From the NCBI GenBank assembly GCA_050875145.1, contig JBNMLH010000005.1, positions 62,001 to 126,000 of the forward strand: a DNA stretch of 64,000 bases, read 5' to 3'. Positions within the stretch are counted from its first letter, which is position 1. Each line of letters begins with the position of its first letter. The DNA is from CAG-411 sp050875145. Its GTDB lineage: Bacteria; Bacillota; Clostridia; Lachnospirales; Lachnospiraceae. Below the pieces are notes generated by a model. It saw only the letters and a program-made list of their open reading frames with translations. It did no database searches and had not been told where the DNA came from. A program made the translations under genes and the position numbers. This document shows positions 1-10,667 of this stretch, one piece after another.

Positions 1-569
1 ATAATGAACTTCCGGAAGCGTGGTCTCAGAGAAGGAGTACAAGAAAGTTTAAAACAGATAAGAAAGTAAGTTTTGGACAGTTTTCGGCTATTTTTAACGC
101 ATTAAAACAATGCGGGGAAAACGGACATAGAAGCTATTTTTATCCAAGTGCTGGCGGATTGTATCCAATTGACTGCTATGTGTATGTGAAGGGAAATAGA
201 GTGGACCAGATAGAAAAAGGTTTATATTATTATAATCCAGTAAAACATATACTCAATCGTATATCAGATGGAAATGCATTTCAACGTGAAATGCATTATT
301 TCCTTAACAAAGATATATTTGAGACTAGTGCATTTTCTGTTTATCTTTTTTATAATGCAGCAGTTACAATGCCGAAGTATGGTGCAAAAGGTTATTATTA
401 TGGTTTATTAGATGCTGGAATTATGGTTGGTTTGTTAAATGAAGAGGCTATTCGAAATGGAATGGGACTCTGTTCCATTGGTGATATGCGTTTTGAGGAA
501 GTTGAGGAAGAGTTTCAATTAAACGTATATCAAAAGTATTTGCATTGTGTAGAGTTTGGATTAAAATAG
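1..569 (+). CDS. SagB-type FMN thiazoline oxidase (5' partial)
   Basis: The reading frame is open from base 3 to the stop at 569, so the gene starts left of the window; the TTG at 159 is an internal codon, not a start. Visible motifs are RRSTRKF (about bases 30-50) and PSAGGLYPIDCYVYV (about 144-188), the FMN-binding signatures of the SagB/McbC branch of the nitroreductase fold. These enzymes oxidise thiazolines or oxazolines to thiazoles or oxazoles. The stop is 16 bases before the large NRPS, so both are probably co-transcribed. With a synthetase full of heterocyclisation domains next door, the inferred job is ring oxidation of the peptide. Whether it is free-standing or the end of a larger synthetase cannot be seen. 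Confidence 0.85.
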   Translation, partial: NELPEAWSQRRSTRKFKTDKKVSFGQFSAIFNALKQCGENGHRSYFYPSAGGLYPIDCYVYVKGNRVDQIEKGLYYYNPVKHILNRISDGNAFQREMHYFLNKDIFETSAFSVYLFYNAAVTMPKYGAKGYYYGLLDAGIMVGLLNEEAIRNGMGLCSIGDMRFEEVEEEFQLNVYQKYLHCVEFGLK

Positions 570-584
570 AGGAGTTTTCAAAAA

Positions 585-3500
585 GTGATGAAAAATTTAA
601 GTAATCTTTGCGAGTTGTTATGGAAAGAAAATGAAACAGCAAGTATAGTTTTTTTTGGGGAAGAAAAACAGGAACAAAACTATTCTAAGGCTAGCTTTTC
701 AAAGAAAATAAAAAATGTAGCGGGATATTTACAAAAAAAAGGAGTAAAAAAAGAGGATTATATTTTAATCAATGCTACAAAAGTATCCTCATACTTAACA
801 ATGCTTTGGGCATGCATGTTTGCAGGAGCCATACCTGTAATTACTTCCTTTTCTGAAAATACAAAGAATAGGTTAGATCCTTTGTTACATACATATACTA
901 TTTTTGATGAAAAGGAATATGAGAGGATTCAAAAAGAAAAATTTAGTTGGAAGCCAGTAAATATTTCTGGAAACGACGTGGCAGCAGTATTTTTTACATC
1001 GGGAAGTACAAGTGAACCAAAGGGAGTTTTGTTGACGCATGACAATTTTCTTGCGGAATTAGAGGGTTATGCTGAAAGTCTTGCATTGAACGAAAAAGAT
1101 ATATTTGCAAGTTTTTTACCTATGGAACATATATTTGGGTTTGTTAGTGTGCATTTGGCAGCATTGTACGTTGGTGCAACACAGTACTTAACAAATCCAT
1201 CTTATTTTGTCAAAAATCCTAAATTATATCTAAAAAAGGCTGTTGAAGTACATGCGTCTATACTATCTGGGATGAATTTCACTGTAAGTGAGTTAAATAA
1301 ATTAGAGTGGGATACGGATTTAGATTTATCATTTGTTCGCGCATTTTTAATGTGTGGTGAAGTTCTTCAATGGAAGGGAATGCGTACCTGTATAGAAAAA
1401 TATAAAGTATTTGGTTTAAAAGAAACAGTGTTTGTTTCGATTTACGGAATGACAGAGTGTGCATGTGGAATCACTGTGTGTGGAGAAGGATTAGATTTGA
1501 ATAGGACTTCTGAAAGCGGAGTTTCCCAAGGAAAATTGCTTTCTGGCATGGAAATTTCTATTGTAAATGCTGAGAAGATACCTGTTCGTCAAGGGGAAAC
1601 AGGTGAAATTGCTGTAAGGGGCACAAATGTATTTCAAGGATATTTGACAGAGAGAGGAATAGAGAAAAGAAAGGAAAATGAATGGTTTCTAACTGGTGAT
1701 ATAGGAATTTATGAAAATGGTGAAGTATATATTATTGGAAGAAGTAAAGATATTATTCTGATTAATGGTGTGAATTACTATCCAATAGATATTGAAAAGT
1801 ATATTGAAGAAGAAATTCCTGAATCGATTGGAAAAGTAAAGGTTAGACAATTGTTTACGAAGGAACAGGTTCCTTATTTAGTGATATTTTTAGAGGGAGA
1901 TAGTCTGAAGGAAGAATGGATGTATAAGGTTGAGGAAACATTTCACCATTTATACAATTTTAAAATTTCTCAAATTGTTGAAATAGAGCACTTCCCACAA
2001 TTACAAAACGGAAAATGTGATATTACACGTATGTGTAAGGAAGTACAAAGAAAAAAATATAAACAGTTAAAAAGAAGGCAGAATGAGAAAAAGTCTGCTT
2101 CTTTTTTGAAAGAGATGGTAGGCATGACTAACATCTGGAAACGTGTACTTGGGGTTACACCAGAGAAGGAAGGTAATTTCTATTATGCTGGTGGTGATTC
2201 AATTAAATTAATTCGTTTAATTGATGAGATACAACAGGAATATCAAGTATCTGTTTCTTTAAAAGAGTTTAAAAATTATGTAGAGTATTCTTCTTTGTGT
2301 GGTTATATTAAGCAAAAGAAAGAGGAAGGAAGAGAAGAACATTTTGAAAAGATTGAGATTCAGCAGGTGGGAGATACGCAGTATAAAAGTTTTCCGTTGA
2401 CAGAGGTACAGATGTCATATTGGATGGGAAGAGATTCTATATATGAGATTGGCAATATTTCTACGCATGCATACATGGAATATGAAGTTACATTTCCTAT
2501 AGAAAGATTGGAATGGGCAATAAATGAGATGATTCGAGTGCATCCTTGTTTTCGAACTGTAATTACAGAGGAAAATACACAACGAATTTTACGTGAGATT
2601 CCTAAATATAATCTCTCAATTATTGATGCTACAGAATGGGAATTGCAGAAAAGAGAAGATTGGATTGAACAAAATCGGGCAAAGTTGTCCCATAAAGTAT
2701 ACAATGCAAAAGAGTGGCCGCTATTTGATATTAAGGCATTAAAAATTGGTGCAAAGGGATACTTATTATTCTCTATTGATTTAATGGTGGTTGATGCGGC
2801 AAATTTACAAAAATTTAGGAATGATTTACGATTGCTTTGTGAAGGGAAACTTAGTTTTAAGGAAAATAAAGAGTATCCATATACGTTTGCAAGTTATGTG
2901 AATATGTTGGAGGAAAGAAAACAAACTGGTAAGTACGAACAAGATAAGATGTATTGGCAAAAGAAAAAAGAGGATTTTCCTTGCGGATTTTCTTTTGTAT
3001 ATAAGATAAAGCCAGATGAAATACAAAAACCTGTTTTCGTAAGAAAAACGTATCAAATGGAATTAGCTAAATGGAACAGTGTAAAGGAGCAACTAAAACA
3101 AAATGGATTATCGCCAACTGCAGTTTTAAGTACAATCTATGCCAAGACATTATCTTTTTGGAGTAATCAGGCAAAATGCAGTCTGAATTTTACTATTTTT
3201 GATAAGGAAGAAGGGAATGGGGTACTTAAACCGGTAATGGGAGACTTTACATCTACCGCTTTAATTTCCTATAATTTTGAAGAAAACAAAGAATTTATAG
3301 ATGAGGTAAAAGAGGTACAACAGACAATTTATGAGGCTCTTGAACATCGGTATTATAGCGGTATTGCGTTTGCTAGAGATATTAAATTGGCACAGGCACT
3401 TGGCAATCAAGCAGTTGCTCCATTTGTGTTTACAAGTACATTGGCTTCAGAAGAGGGAAATGAATATATAGATTTAGGGAAAATGTGTTATGGCATTACG

Positions 3501-6500
3501 CAGACATCTCAGGTTTATTTGGACTGTCAAGTATATCAAAATCAGCAGGGATTGCGAATTACATGGGATTTTGTAGACGGATTATTTGATGAGAAGCAAT
3601 TAGAGTGTATGTTTTTACAATTTAAAAGGGCAGTAGATTGTTTGGCAGACGGGTTGCAACAGGTATCTGATGTAATTTCTGTTAGCAAAGAGGACGAAAA
3701 AGTAATCGCTACTTATAATGATACGACTGTACCAATAGAAAAACATACTTTGCATGGACTATTTGAAGAACAGGTAAAGAAAAATCCAATGGCAATTGCC
3801 ATAAAAGATATGGAAGGTAGTATTTCTTATGAGGAACTTGATAGACAGGCCAATCAAGTGGCTGTTTTCCTACAGGAAAGAGGAGTAAAAATAGGAGATT
3901 TTGTAGCTGTTAAGGCATGGAAACGGAGTCGAACTATTGCAAATATACTGGGAATATTAAAGGTTGGGGCTGCGTATGTTCCTATTGATCCGGATAATCC
4001 TAAGGAACGTCAGTTGGCAATTCAAGAGAATAGTGGATGTTGTTTATGCTTAGATGGAACGGAGCGTTTGAAAAAAGGACAGGCGAAGGACGTACAGGTT
4101 CCTTTAAATGGAATTGCATATGTTATTTATACCTCTGGAAGCACAGGTAAGCCAAAAGGAGTAATGATTACACATGAGGCAGCAGCTAATACGATTCAAG
4201 ATATTAATATGCGATTTGAAGTAGAATCGGAAGATTGCTTTCTAGGGTTATCCTCTTTGTGCTTTGATTTGTCCGTATATGATATATTTGGCAGTTTGGC
4301 ATCAGGGGCACGTCTGGTTATGGTAGAGGACGTACATGATCTTATGGAGATTATGCATTTAGTTAGGCAGGAGGAAATTACGATATGGAATTCAGTGCCA
4401 GCAATTATGCAAATGTATATAGAACAGTTAGAATTGGAACAAAAAATGGCAAAGACATCTAAGGGTACAAAGGAGCGAATTGTTATTGAAGAGGATTCGC
4501 TTAGATTGGTGTTGTTAAGTGGAGATTGGATTCCTATGTCATTACCAGAACGTATACAAAAGGCAATATCGGGTGTAGAACTTATTAGTTTGGGAGGTGC
4601 GACAGAAGCTTCTATATGGTCTATATATTATCCAATAAAACACACAGAAAAAAGTTGGAATAGCATTCCTTATGGATATCCATTAGCTAACCAAAATATC
4701 TATATCTTGGAAGAGAATGAGAAACTTTGTCCAGTGGGTGTAATGGGTGAAATTTGTATTGGTGGTGTAGGAGTTGCTCTTGGATATCAAAATGACAGAG
4801 AAAAGACAGAAAGGGCATTTATTCATCATAAAGAATTAGGTTATATCTATAAAACTGGTGATTATGGAGTATTACATGCAGAGGGATACGTGGAGTTTCT
4901 AGGAAGAAAAGATACACAAATTAAGATACATGGTCATCGCATTGAATTGGGAGAGATAACGGCGGCGGTAAAAAGAGTGGATGGTATTACGGAGGCTGTA
5001 GCATTAACAAAGAAAGATGAAAATCAGGTTCCGTATGTTGTGGTTTATATTACAGCAACTTGTTCCATAGAAGAGGAGAAACTAAAAAAAGAGATTGGAA
5101 GCAGAGTACCTGCATATATGATTCCAGAGTATATTATACAAATACCTCAATTTCCGTATACTGCTAATGGAAAATTAGATAGAAAAAAATTAGAAAAACG
5201 GCCCATTCGATTTGCGAGAAAAGAAAAGAAGAAGCCTGTTACTAATATACAGAAGCAGTTAGCCAAGATATGGGAGGAAGTATTGCTTACAAATGATTTT
5301 GGAATAAATCAAGATTTATTTGAAGTTGGTGGAGATTCTATAAAATTAATTAGAATAGCATATTTAATTGAAAAAAATTTGCATAGAAAAGTTTCACATA
5401 AGGAATTGATGCAGGCTGCTACAATTGAAAGACAAGCAGTTGTAGTGGAAAATGGGGAAAAAATTAATCAAGTTGTGGAAGTAAAACCGGATTTGGAAAA
5501 TCGTTATGAACCATTCGATTTGACAGATGTACAAAGGGCATATTTGATGGGAAGGGATGATATTTTCCAATTAGGTGGAACTTCGACACATGGATATTAT
5601 GAGTATGAGATTGAATTGGATTTACAACGTTTTCAGATTGCTTTAAACAAGGTGATTGCGTCTCAACCAATGTTGCGTGCTGTTATGGTGCCTGGTGGAA
5701 AGCAAAAAATATTGCCAGTAACAACGGAGTATCGAATGGAAGTATTTGATGCAAGGACTTTTTCAGAAGAAGAATATCAAGCATATATCCTGACAGAAAG
5801 AGAAAAATACAATCATGAAATTTTTCATCCGTATACTTGGCCACTATTCCGTTTTAAGGCAGTTAGGCGAACAGACACAAAAAGTTTACTAATGTTTGGA
5901 ATTGATTTGTTGATTATGGACGCATCTAGTGTATTAATTTTCAAAGATTTAGTAATGGCAGCATATTTTAATCCAGATATGGAATTGCAAGAGACAGATT
6001 TTTGTTACAGGGATTTTGTGATTGGGTTACAGCGTTGCAAGAAAAGTGAGCAATATGAGATAGACAAAAAATATTGGAAAGAAAAGGCGGCTACCTTTGC
6101 ACAAGCACCACAATTACCATTGTATAAAAAGGTGGAAGAAGTATATAAACCTCGGTTTAGGAGATTAGAATTAAGGCTTGCACGAGATGAATGGGAAATA
6201 TTAAAGAAACATTGTAGAGAAGAAGGTGTATCTCCTTCTGCGGCAATTTTTACGGTGTATGCAAAAACCTTATCATTTTATAGCAATCAATATAAAGGTG
6301 CAATAAATTTAACGTTATTTAACAGGTATGAATTTCATCCGGATATTTATAAATTAGTGGGTGATTTTACTGCTACAATGTTATTACAATATGATTTCAC
6401 AACGTCTGATGCATTATGGAAACAGGTGAAAAAAGTACAAAATCAGATTATAGAAAGCATGGAACATCGCTTATATACAGGTATTGAATTTGGAAGAGAT

Positions 6501-9281
6501 ATAAAGATCGCACAAAAATTAGGAAAACAGGTACCTGTTCCAATTGTATTTACAAGTACTCTAACAGGAGGGGATGCTACAAGATATAAAGATTTTGGTA
6601 AGCAGACCTATGGTATTAGTCAGACATCTCAGGTATATTTGGACTGTCAGGTGATGGAATATAATCAGCAGCTTTGCTTGAGCTGGGATTATATGTACGA
6701 ATTACTGGATGAAAAAATGATGCAGGAGTTATTTGAAAATTTTAAGGACTTGTTGGCATGCTTATATAAAAAAGATAAACATACTTTGTGTTGTAAATCA
6801 AAGCAGGTAGAAAAATTTTATAAATTTTATAATGATACATCTGAAGAGTACAGTATTCTTTGTTTGCATGAATTGTTTGAACAGCAGGTGGAGAAAAATC
6901 CAAGTGCAATTGCGGTAAAAGATAGTGAAGGTGGTTACACATATGAACAATTAAATACAGAAGCAGAGTATGTAGCGGCTGATCTTATAGAAAAAGGTGT
7001 GGAAGTAGGAGATTGCGTGGCGGTACTTGTGTATCGAAACCGAAGAACGATTTCTTATTTATTAGGAGTATTAAAAGCGGGTGCGGCATATGTGCCAATT
7101 GATCCGGAACATCCAAAAGCAAGGCAGGAAGAGATTATAAAACAGAGTGGTTGTAGTTATTTTATAGATGAAACCTATACTTATACGAAAAAACGAATAA
7201 GAAAAGAAAAAGTGAATGTTGCAACAAATCAGCTTGCTTATGTAATTTATACATCTGGAAGTACTGGAAAGCCAAAAGGGGTTATGATTACACATGAGCA
7301 GGCAGCGAATACAATTCTTGCAATAAATAACAGGTATAAGGTGACAGAGGAGGATAACATAATTGGTCTATCGTCTATGTGTTTTGATTTATCGGTATAT
7401 GATATTTTTGGAGCTTTATCAGCAGGAGCAACGCTTGTAATAGTTTCTAGCCTTCATAATCAGGCAGATATTGTTTCACTTGTGGAGAAAGAGGAAATTA
7501 CGATATGGAATTCAGTGCCGGCAATTATGCAACTGTATATTGACTACCGGGAAAAGAAGAAAAAATTGCAGGAACAGACAGCAAAGATACAAAAGACTTC
7601 TCGGCTTGAATTTTATGAGGATACGTTACGCGTTGTTCTATTAAGTGGTGATTGGATACAGAAAACTCTACCAGAACGAATTTGGAGAGAATTGGATGAT
7701 GTGGAAATTGTTAGCTTAGGAGGGGCCACAGAAGGTTCTATATGGTCTATATATTACCCTATAACAAAAGTTGAAAAAACGTGGAATAGTATTCCTTATG
7801 GGTATCCATTACCAAATCAGCAAATGCATATCATTGGGGTGGATCAACAACATTGTCCATTTGATGTAATTGGAGAAATATGCATAGGTGGAAATGGAGT
7901 AGCAGTAGGTTATCAGAACGAGGAGGAAAAGACAAAGGCATCCTTTTATGAACATAAACAATATGGGCGTCTATATCGAACTGGTGATTATGGAGTAATG
8001 CGTCGAGATGGTTATATTGAATTTATGGGGAGAAAAGATAATCAGGTTAAAGTAAGTGGTCATAGAATTGAATTGGGAGAAATTGAAAATGTATTAAGAG
8101 AGCAAAAGAATATATTGGATGTTACCATTTTACTAGGACAGGAGGAACAAAATCAGATTTATGCTTATGTAGTGTGTAAGGGTTCTTGGCAAGAGGTTGA
8201 ATGGAAAATGGCATTAGCTGAAAAACTTCCGGAATATATGATACCAAGTGCAATTATACCAATAGAAAAAATTCCGCTTACGGCAAATGGAAAAATAGAC
8301 CGAAAAAAGTTGTTGACTCATAAGAAAATAGAAAAACAAGACAGTGTAATAGAACTAGAAACAGATACAGAAAAGAGAATTGCAGAGTATTGGAAGGGTA
8401 TTTTAGATTTAAAACAAGTAGGGAAAAAACATAAGTTTTTCGAGTGTGGTGGGGATTCTATAAAAATGCTTCAGTTGTTATCTCGGTTAGAAGAAGATAT
8501 GGGAGTTAAAATTCCTTATGGAATGATGATGTTTGTTAACAATTTAGAGGAAATGGCTATTTTGGTAGAAAGTATGTCAGAGAAGAAAGATGATAGGAAA
8601 ATATCATATACAGTATCAGACAGTAGTAAACCAATTGAGTATATCTGGTTACCACCACTAGTGGGAGTTAGTGCACCATTTTTACGTTTCACAGATGTTA
8701 TTCCAAATTGTACAATGGCATTTATGGATTATGTCACAGCGGACAGTCGAAAGGACTTAGTAGGCCTTTATGTAGATACTATAAAGAAGATGAATTTAGC
8801 AAATTCTATTGTAATTGGAGGACATTCAGCAGGAGGAAATTTAGCATTTGAAATTACCAAACAATTGGAAAAAGAAGGGTTACATATAAAACAGTTGATT
8901 TTATTAGACAGTTTTTATTTTAAAGAAATTCAAAAAATATCTTCCAAAAAAGTAAAAAGGATTTTTCGTATATTAATTAGAGAAAATGTATTAGAAGGGC
9001 AGGAATTAGAAAATATCAATAGGATACTTGATGATTATATTGATAAGTTTTTGGAGGGAATTCCACAGGGAACCATAAATGCAGATATATTGTTTATAAA
9101 GTCTGAGCCGCCATATTTAGAAGTAGAAAATCTTAAATCAGATATTATGGCATGGAAAACACATACAGTAGCTAATTTTTCTTTAGTAGAGGGATATGGT
9201 TCACATATAAAAATGTTATATACACCATATGTATATAAGAATGCAACTGTAATTAAACACCATATGAAGGAAAAAGGGTGA
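585..9281 (+). CDS. Non-ribosomal peptide synthetase, ligase-PCP-Cy-A-PCP-Cy-A-PCP-TE
   Basis: A 2898-aa multidomain synthetase. Residues 1-500 form an acyl/aryl-AMP ligase (FFTSGSTSEPKG; NGK near its end), followed by a carrier domain with phosphopantetheine serine S539. Cy1 (600-1035) has LTEVQMSYWMGR and the DxxxxD motif DLMVVD near 732. A1 (1065-1545) has YTSGSTGKPKG; PCP2 serine is S1585. Cy2 (1640-2075) has LTDVQRAYLMGR and DLLIMD. A2 follows (2100-2560); PCP3 serine is S2625. The final thioesterase has GGHSAGG with S2748. In both A domains the motifs FDLSVYD, WNSVPAIM, LLSGDWI and LGGATE-SIWSIYY give the code DLYNLSLIW, known for cysteine in HMWP2 and PchE. Prediction: an acid is loaded and extended by two cyclised cysteines, then released. 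GTG 585 or ATG 588 could be the start; a GAGGAG lies at 569-574. Confidence 0.95.
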   Translation: MMKNLSNLCELLWKENETASIVFFGEEKQEQNYSKASFSKKIKNVAGYLQKKGVKKEDYILINATKVSSYLTMLWACMFAGAIPVITSFSENTKNRLDPLLHTYTIFDEKEYERIQKEKFSWKPVNISGNDVAAVFFTSGSTSEPKGVLLTHDNFLAELEGYAESLALNEKDIFASFLPMEHIFGFVSVHLAALYVGATQYLTNPSYFVKNPKLYLKKAVEVHASILSGMNFTVSELNKLEWDTDLDLSFVRAFLMCGEVLQWKGMRTCIEKYKVFGLKETVFVSIYGMTECACGITVCGEGLDLNRTSESGVSQGKLLSGMEISIVNAEKIPVRQGETGEIAVRGTNVFQGYLTERGIEKRKENEWFLTGDIGIYENGEVYIIGRSKDIILINGVNYYPIDIEKYIEEEIPESIGKVKVRQLFTKEQVPYLVIFLEGDSLKEEWMYKVEETFHHLYNFKISQIVEIEHFPQLQNGKCDITRMCKEVQRKKYKQLKRRQNEKKSASFLKEMVGMTNIWKRVLGVTPEKEGNFYYAGGDSIKLIRLIDEIQQEYQVSVSLKEFKNYVEYSSLCGYIKQKKEEGREEHFEKIEIQQVGDTQYKSFPLTEVQMSYWMGRDSIYEIGNISTHAYMEYEVTFPIERLEWAINEMIRVHPCFRTVITEENTQRILREIPKYNLSIIDATEWELQKREDWIEQNRAKLSHKVYNAKEWPLFDIKALKIGAKGYLLFSIDLMVVDAANLQKFRNDLRLLCEGKLSFKENKEYPYTFASYVNMLEERKQTGKYEQDKMYWQKKKEDFPCGFSFVYKIKPDEIQKPVFVRKTYQMELAKWNSVKEQLKQNGLSPTAVLSTIYAKTLSFWSNQAKCSLNFTIFDKEEGNGVLKPVMGDFTSTALISYNFEENKEFIDEVKEVQQTIYEALEHRYYSGIAFARDIKLAQALGNQAVAPFVFTSTLASEEGNEYIDLGKMCYGITQTSQVYLDCQVYQNQQGLRITWDFVDGLFDEKQLECMFLQFKRAVDCLADGLQQVSDVISVSKEDEKVIATYNDTTVPIEKHTLHGLFEEQVKKNPMAIAIKDMEGSISYEELDRQANQVAVFLQERGVKIGDFVAVKAWKRSRTIANILGILKVGAAYVPIDPDNPKERQLAIQENSGCCLCLDGTERLKKGQAKDVQVPLNGIAYVIYTSGSTGKPKGVMITHEAAANTIQDINMRFEVESEDCFLGLSSLCFDLSVYDIFGSLASGARLVMVEDVHDLMEIMHLVRQEEITIWNSVPAIMQMYIEQLELEQKMAKTSKGTKERIVIEEDSLRLVLLSGDWIPMSLPERIQKAISGVELISLGGATEASIWSIYYPIKHTEKSWNSIPYGYPLANQNIYILEENEKLCPVGVMGEICIGGVGVALGYQNDREKTERAFIHHKELGYIYKTGDYGVLHAEGYVEFLGRKDTQIKIHGHRIELGEITAAVKRVDGITEAVALTKKDENQVPYVVVYITATCSIEEEKLKKEIGSRVPAYMIPEYIIQIPQFPYTANGKLDRKKLEKRPIRFARKEKKKPVTNIQKQLAKIWEEVLLTNDFGINQDLFEVGGDSIKLIRIAYLIEKNLHRKVSHKELMQAATIERQAVVVENGEKINQVVEVKPDLENRYEPFDLTDVQRAYLMGRDDIFQLGGTSTHGYYEYEIELDLQRFQIALNKVIASQPMLRAVMVPGGKQKILPVTTEYRMEVFDARTFSEEEYQAYILTEREKYNHEIFHPYTWPLFRFKAVRRTDTKSLLMFGIDLLIMDASSVLIFKDLVMAAYFNPDMELQETDFCYRDFVIGLQRCKKSEQYEIDKKYWKEKAATFAQAPQLPLYKKVEEVYKPRFRRLELRLARDEWEILKKHCREEGVSPSAAIFTVYAKTLSFYSNQYKGAINLTLFNRYEFHPDIYKLVGDFTATMLLQYDFTTSDALWKQVKKVQNQIIESMEHRLYTGIEFGRDIKIAQKLGKQVPVPIVFTSTLTGGDATRYKDFGKQTYGISQTSQVYLDCQVMEYNQQLCLSWDYMYELLDEKMMQELFENFKDLLACLYKKDKHTLCCKSKQVEKFYKFYNDTSEEYSILCLHELFEQQVEKNPSAIAVKDSEGGYTYEQLNTEAEYVAADLIEKGVEVGDCVAVLVYRNRRTISYLLGVLKAGAAYVPIDPEHPKARQEEIIKQSGCSYFIDETYTYTKKRIRKEKVNVATNQLAYVIYTSGSTGKPKGVMITHEQAANTILAINNRYKVTEEDNIIGLSSMCFDLSVYDIFGALSAGATLVIVSSLHNQADIVSLVEKEEITIWNSVPAIMQLYIDYREKKKKLQEQTAKIQKTSRLEFYEDTLRVVLLSGDWIQKTLPERIWRELDDVEIVSLGGATEGSIWSIYYPITKVEKTWNSIPYGYPLPNQQMHIIGVDQQHCPFDVIGEICIGGNGVAVGYQNEEEKTKASFYEHKQYGRLYRTGDYGVMRRDGYIEFMGRKDNQVKVSGHRIELGEIENVLREQKNILDVTILLGQEEQNQIYAYVVCKGSWQEVEWKMALAEKLPEYMIPSAIIPIEKIPLTANGKIDRKKLLTHKKIEKQDSVIELETDTEKRIAEYWKGILDLKQVGKKHKFFECGGDSIKMLQLLSRLEEDMGVKIPYGMMMFVNNLEEMAILVESMSEKKDDRKISYTVSDSSKPIEYIWLPPLVGVSAPFLRFTDVIPNCTMAFMDYVTADSRKDLVGLYVDTIKKMNLANSIVIGGHSAGGNLAFEITKQLEKEGLHIKQLILLDSFYFKEIQKISSKKVKRIFRILIRENVLEGQELENINRILDDYIDKFLEGIPQGTINADILFIKSEPPYLEVENLKSDIMAWKTHTVANFSLVEGYGSHIKMLYTPYVYKNATVIKHHMKEKG

Positions 9282-9344
9282 TGGCAGAAGGTACAGATTG
9301 GTAAATGAAAACAGTTAGGAGAGAAGATAGAAAAGAGGTAAGGC

Positions 9345-10667
9345 ATGATAGTAAATTCTGGTATGAAATATGATCTTGCAACAAATTTTGATACTAGGCT
9401 ATTGGATTTTATTGAACAGCATGATGAGAATCACCAATTAGTTTCTTTGTTTGGAAAGTTAAGAACAGATGTGGTTGGAGGAGGAAGATCCTCTACCACA
9501 TTGCCAGATATAACAGAAAAGCAATTGGCAGAGTATAACGACAGATGTAAACGTATGGGGATTCGTTTCAATTATTTACTTAATCCGTTGTGCTTAGGAA
9601 ATAAGGATGTAATTTCGTCGGAACATAAGGAAATTCTTAGATTTTTAGAAAAATTGGATAGTTTGGGCATTGAATGGGTAACGGTAAATTCTCCGTATTT
9701 ATGTGAAATAATAAAGCGCAGATTTCCAAATATGAAGGTTACCATTGGATTGTATGCAGTAATACAAACAGTACAACAGGCAAAACAATGGATGGATTTG
9801 GGGGCTGACGAACTGACATTGTCTCATGATGTAAATAGAGATTTTGATAATCTTCGTTCCTACTTGAAAGTATTTAAGGGAACAAACGTTAATTTAAGAT
9901 TAATTGCAAATAATGGTTGTTTACATGCGTGTCCGTTTTCAATTAACCATGCAGCGGGGGTATCACATTCCAGCACATGTGACGGAACAACAACCCATAA
10001 TTACATTGATTACAATGTGATGAATTGCTATTATCGAAAAATGAGAAATCCAGCTAATCTTATTGCATCAGATTGGATACGACCAGAGGATGTTCATTAT
10101 TATAAAGAGATTTGTGATGAAATTGGAAATCAAAATCTGGTTATTAAATTAGTAGAGAGATCTAAGAGTACAGAGTTTTTAAGCAATCTTTTAGATGCTT
10201 TTTTACATGAACGTTATGATGGAAATCTTCGTGAACTATTGAACTGGATGGATGAGGAACAAAATGGAAAGAAGCGAATTGATGCCAGTGGATATATTAA
10301 AGCGATTAAAGCTGGAGAACTAGATTTACGATCTATTAATAATTACATGAAATTCTTTTCGCTTCCAGATATACAAATTGATAATAAGAAGTTAGATGGG
10401 TTTATTCAGCATTTCATAAATGATTATCATTGTAAAGAAAAAATTTGCTGGATGGAAAATGAAATTCCAAAGGAACGTGATGATAGATATTGTTATTATT
10501 GTGCGGAATGGGCAAAAAAGGCAATTCAAATTCCAAATGAAAAGGAATATACAAAATGGAAAAAAGTTGCAGATAAGTTACAGGATAATATGAAGAGCAG
10601 TCGTATGTTTTGCGTGGATAAAAAATATGAAGAAAGTGATAAAGAATTAAAGAGAGGCAGTATATAG
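9345..10667 (+). CDS. U32 peptidase-family protein, possible Fe-S hydroxylase
   Basis: A 440-aa protein with a TIM-barrel-like N-terminal half resembling peptidase U32 (PF01136): VNSPYLCEIIKRRFPNMKV, GLYAVIQTV, MDLGADELTLSHDVNR, LRLIANNGCLHACPF. Cysteines C192, C196, C212 and C228 fall where U32 proteins bind a 4Fe-4S cluster, and a CYYC motif lies near the C-terminus. Characterised members UbiU/UbiV, TrhP and RlhA carry out oxygen-independent hydroxylation of rings or RNA bases rather than proteolysis. It lies 63 bases after the NRPS and directly abuts the next ligase gene, so it belongs to the operon. Inference: it tailors or makes the acid starter unit without oxygen. A peptidase role cannot be excluded. 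GAGG at 9335-9338 supports this start. Confidence 0.7.
   Translation: MIVNSGMKYDLATNFDTRLLDFIEQHDENHQLVSLFGKLRTDVVGGGRSSTTLPDITEKQLAEYNDRCKRMGIRFNYLLNPLCLGNKDVISSEHKEILRFLEKLDSLGIEWVTVNSPYLCEIIKRRFPNMKVTIGLYAVIQTVQQAKQWMDLGADELTLSHDVNRDFDNLRSYLKVFKGTNVNLRLIANNGCLHACPFSINHAAGVSHSSTCDGTTTHNYIDYNVMNCYYRKMRNPANLIASDWIRPEDVHYYKEICDEIGNQNLVIKLVERSKSTEFLSNLLDAFLHERYDGNLRELLNWMDEEQNGKKRIDASGYIKAIKAGELDLRSINNYMKFFSLPDIQIDNKKLDGFIQHFINDYHCKEKICWMENEIPKERDDRYCYYCAEWAKKAIQIPNEKEYTKWKKVADKLQDNMKSSRMFCVDKKYEESDKELKRGSI

Noticed and set aside
159..569. Independent 136-codon gene starting at TTG 159
   Set aside because: The frame is open to the window edge, and the FMN motif RRSTRKF lies upstream of 159, so this is the end of a longer gene.
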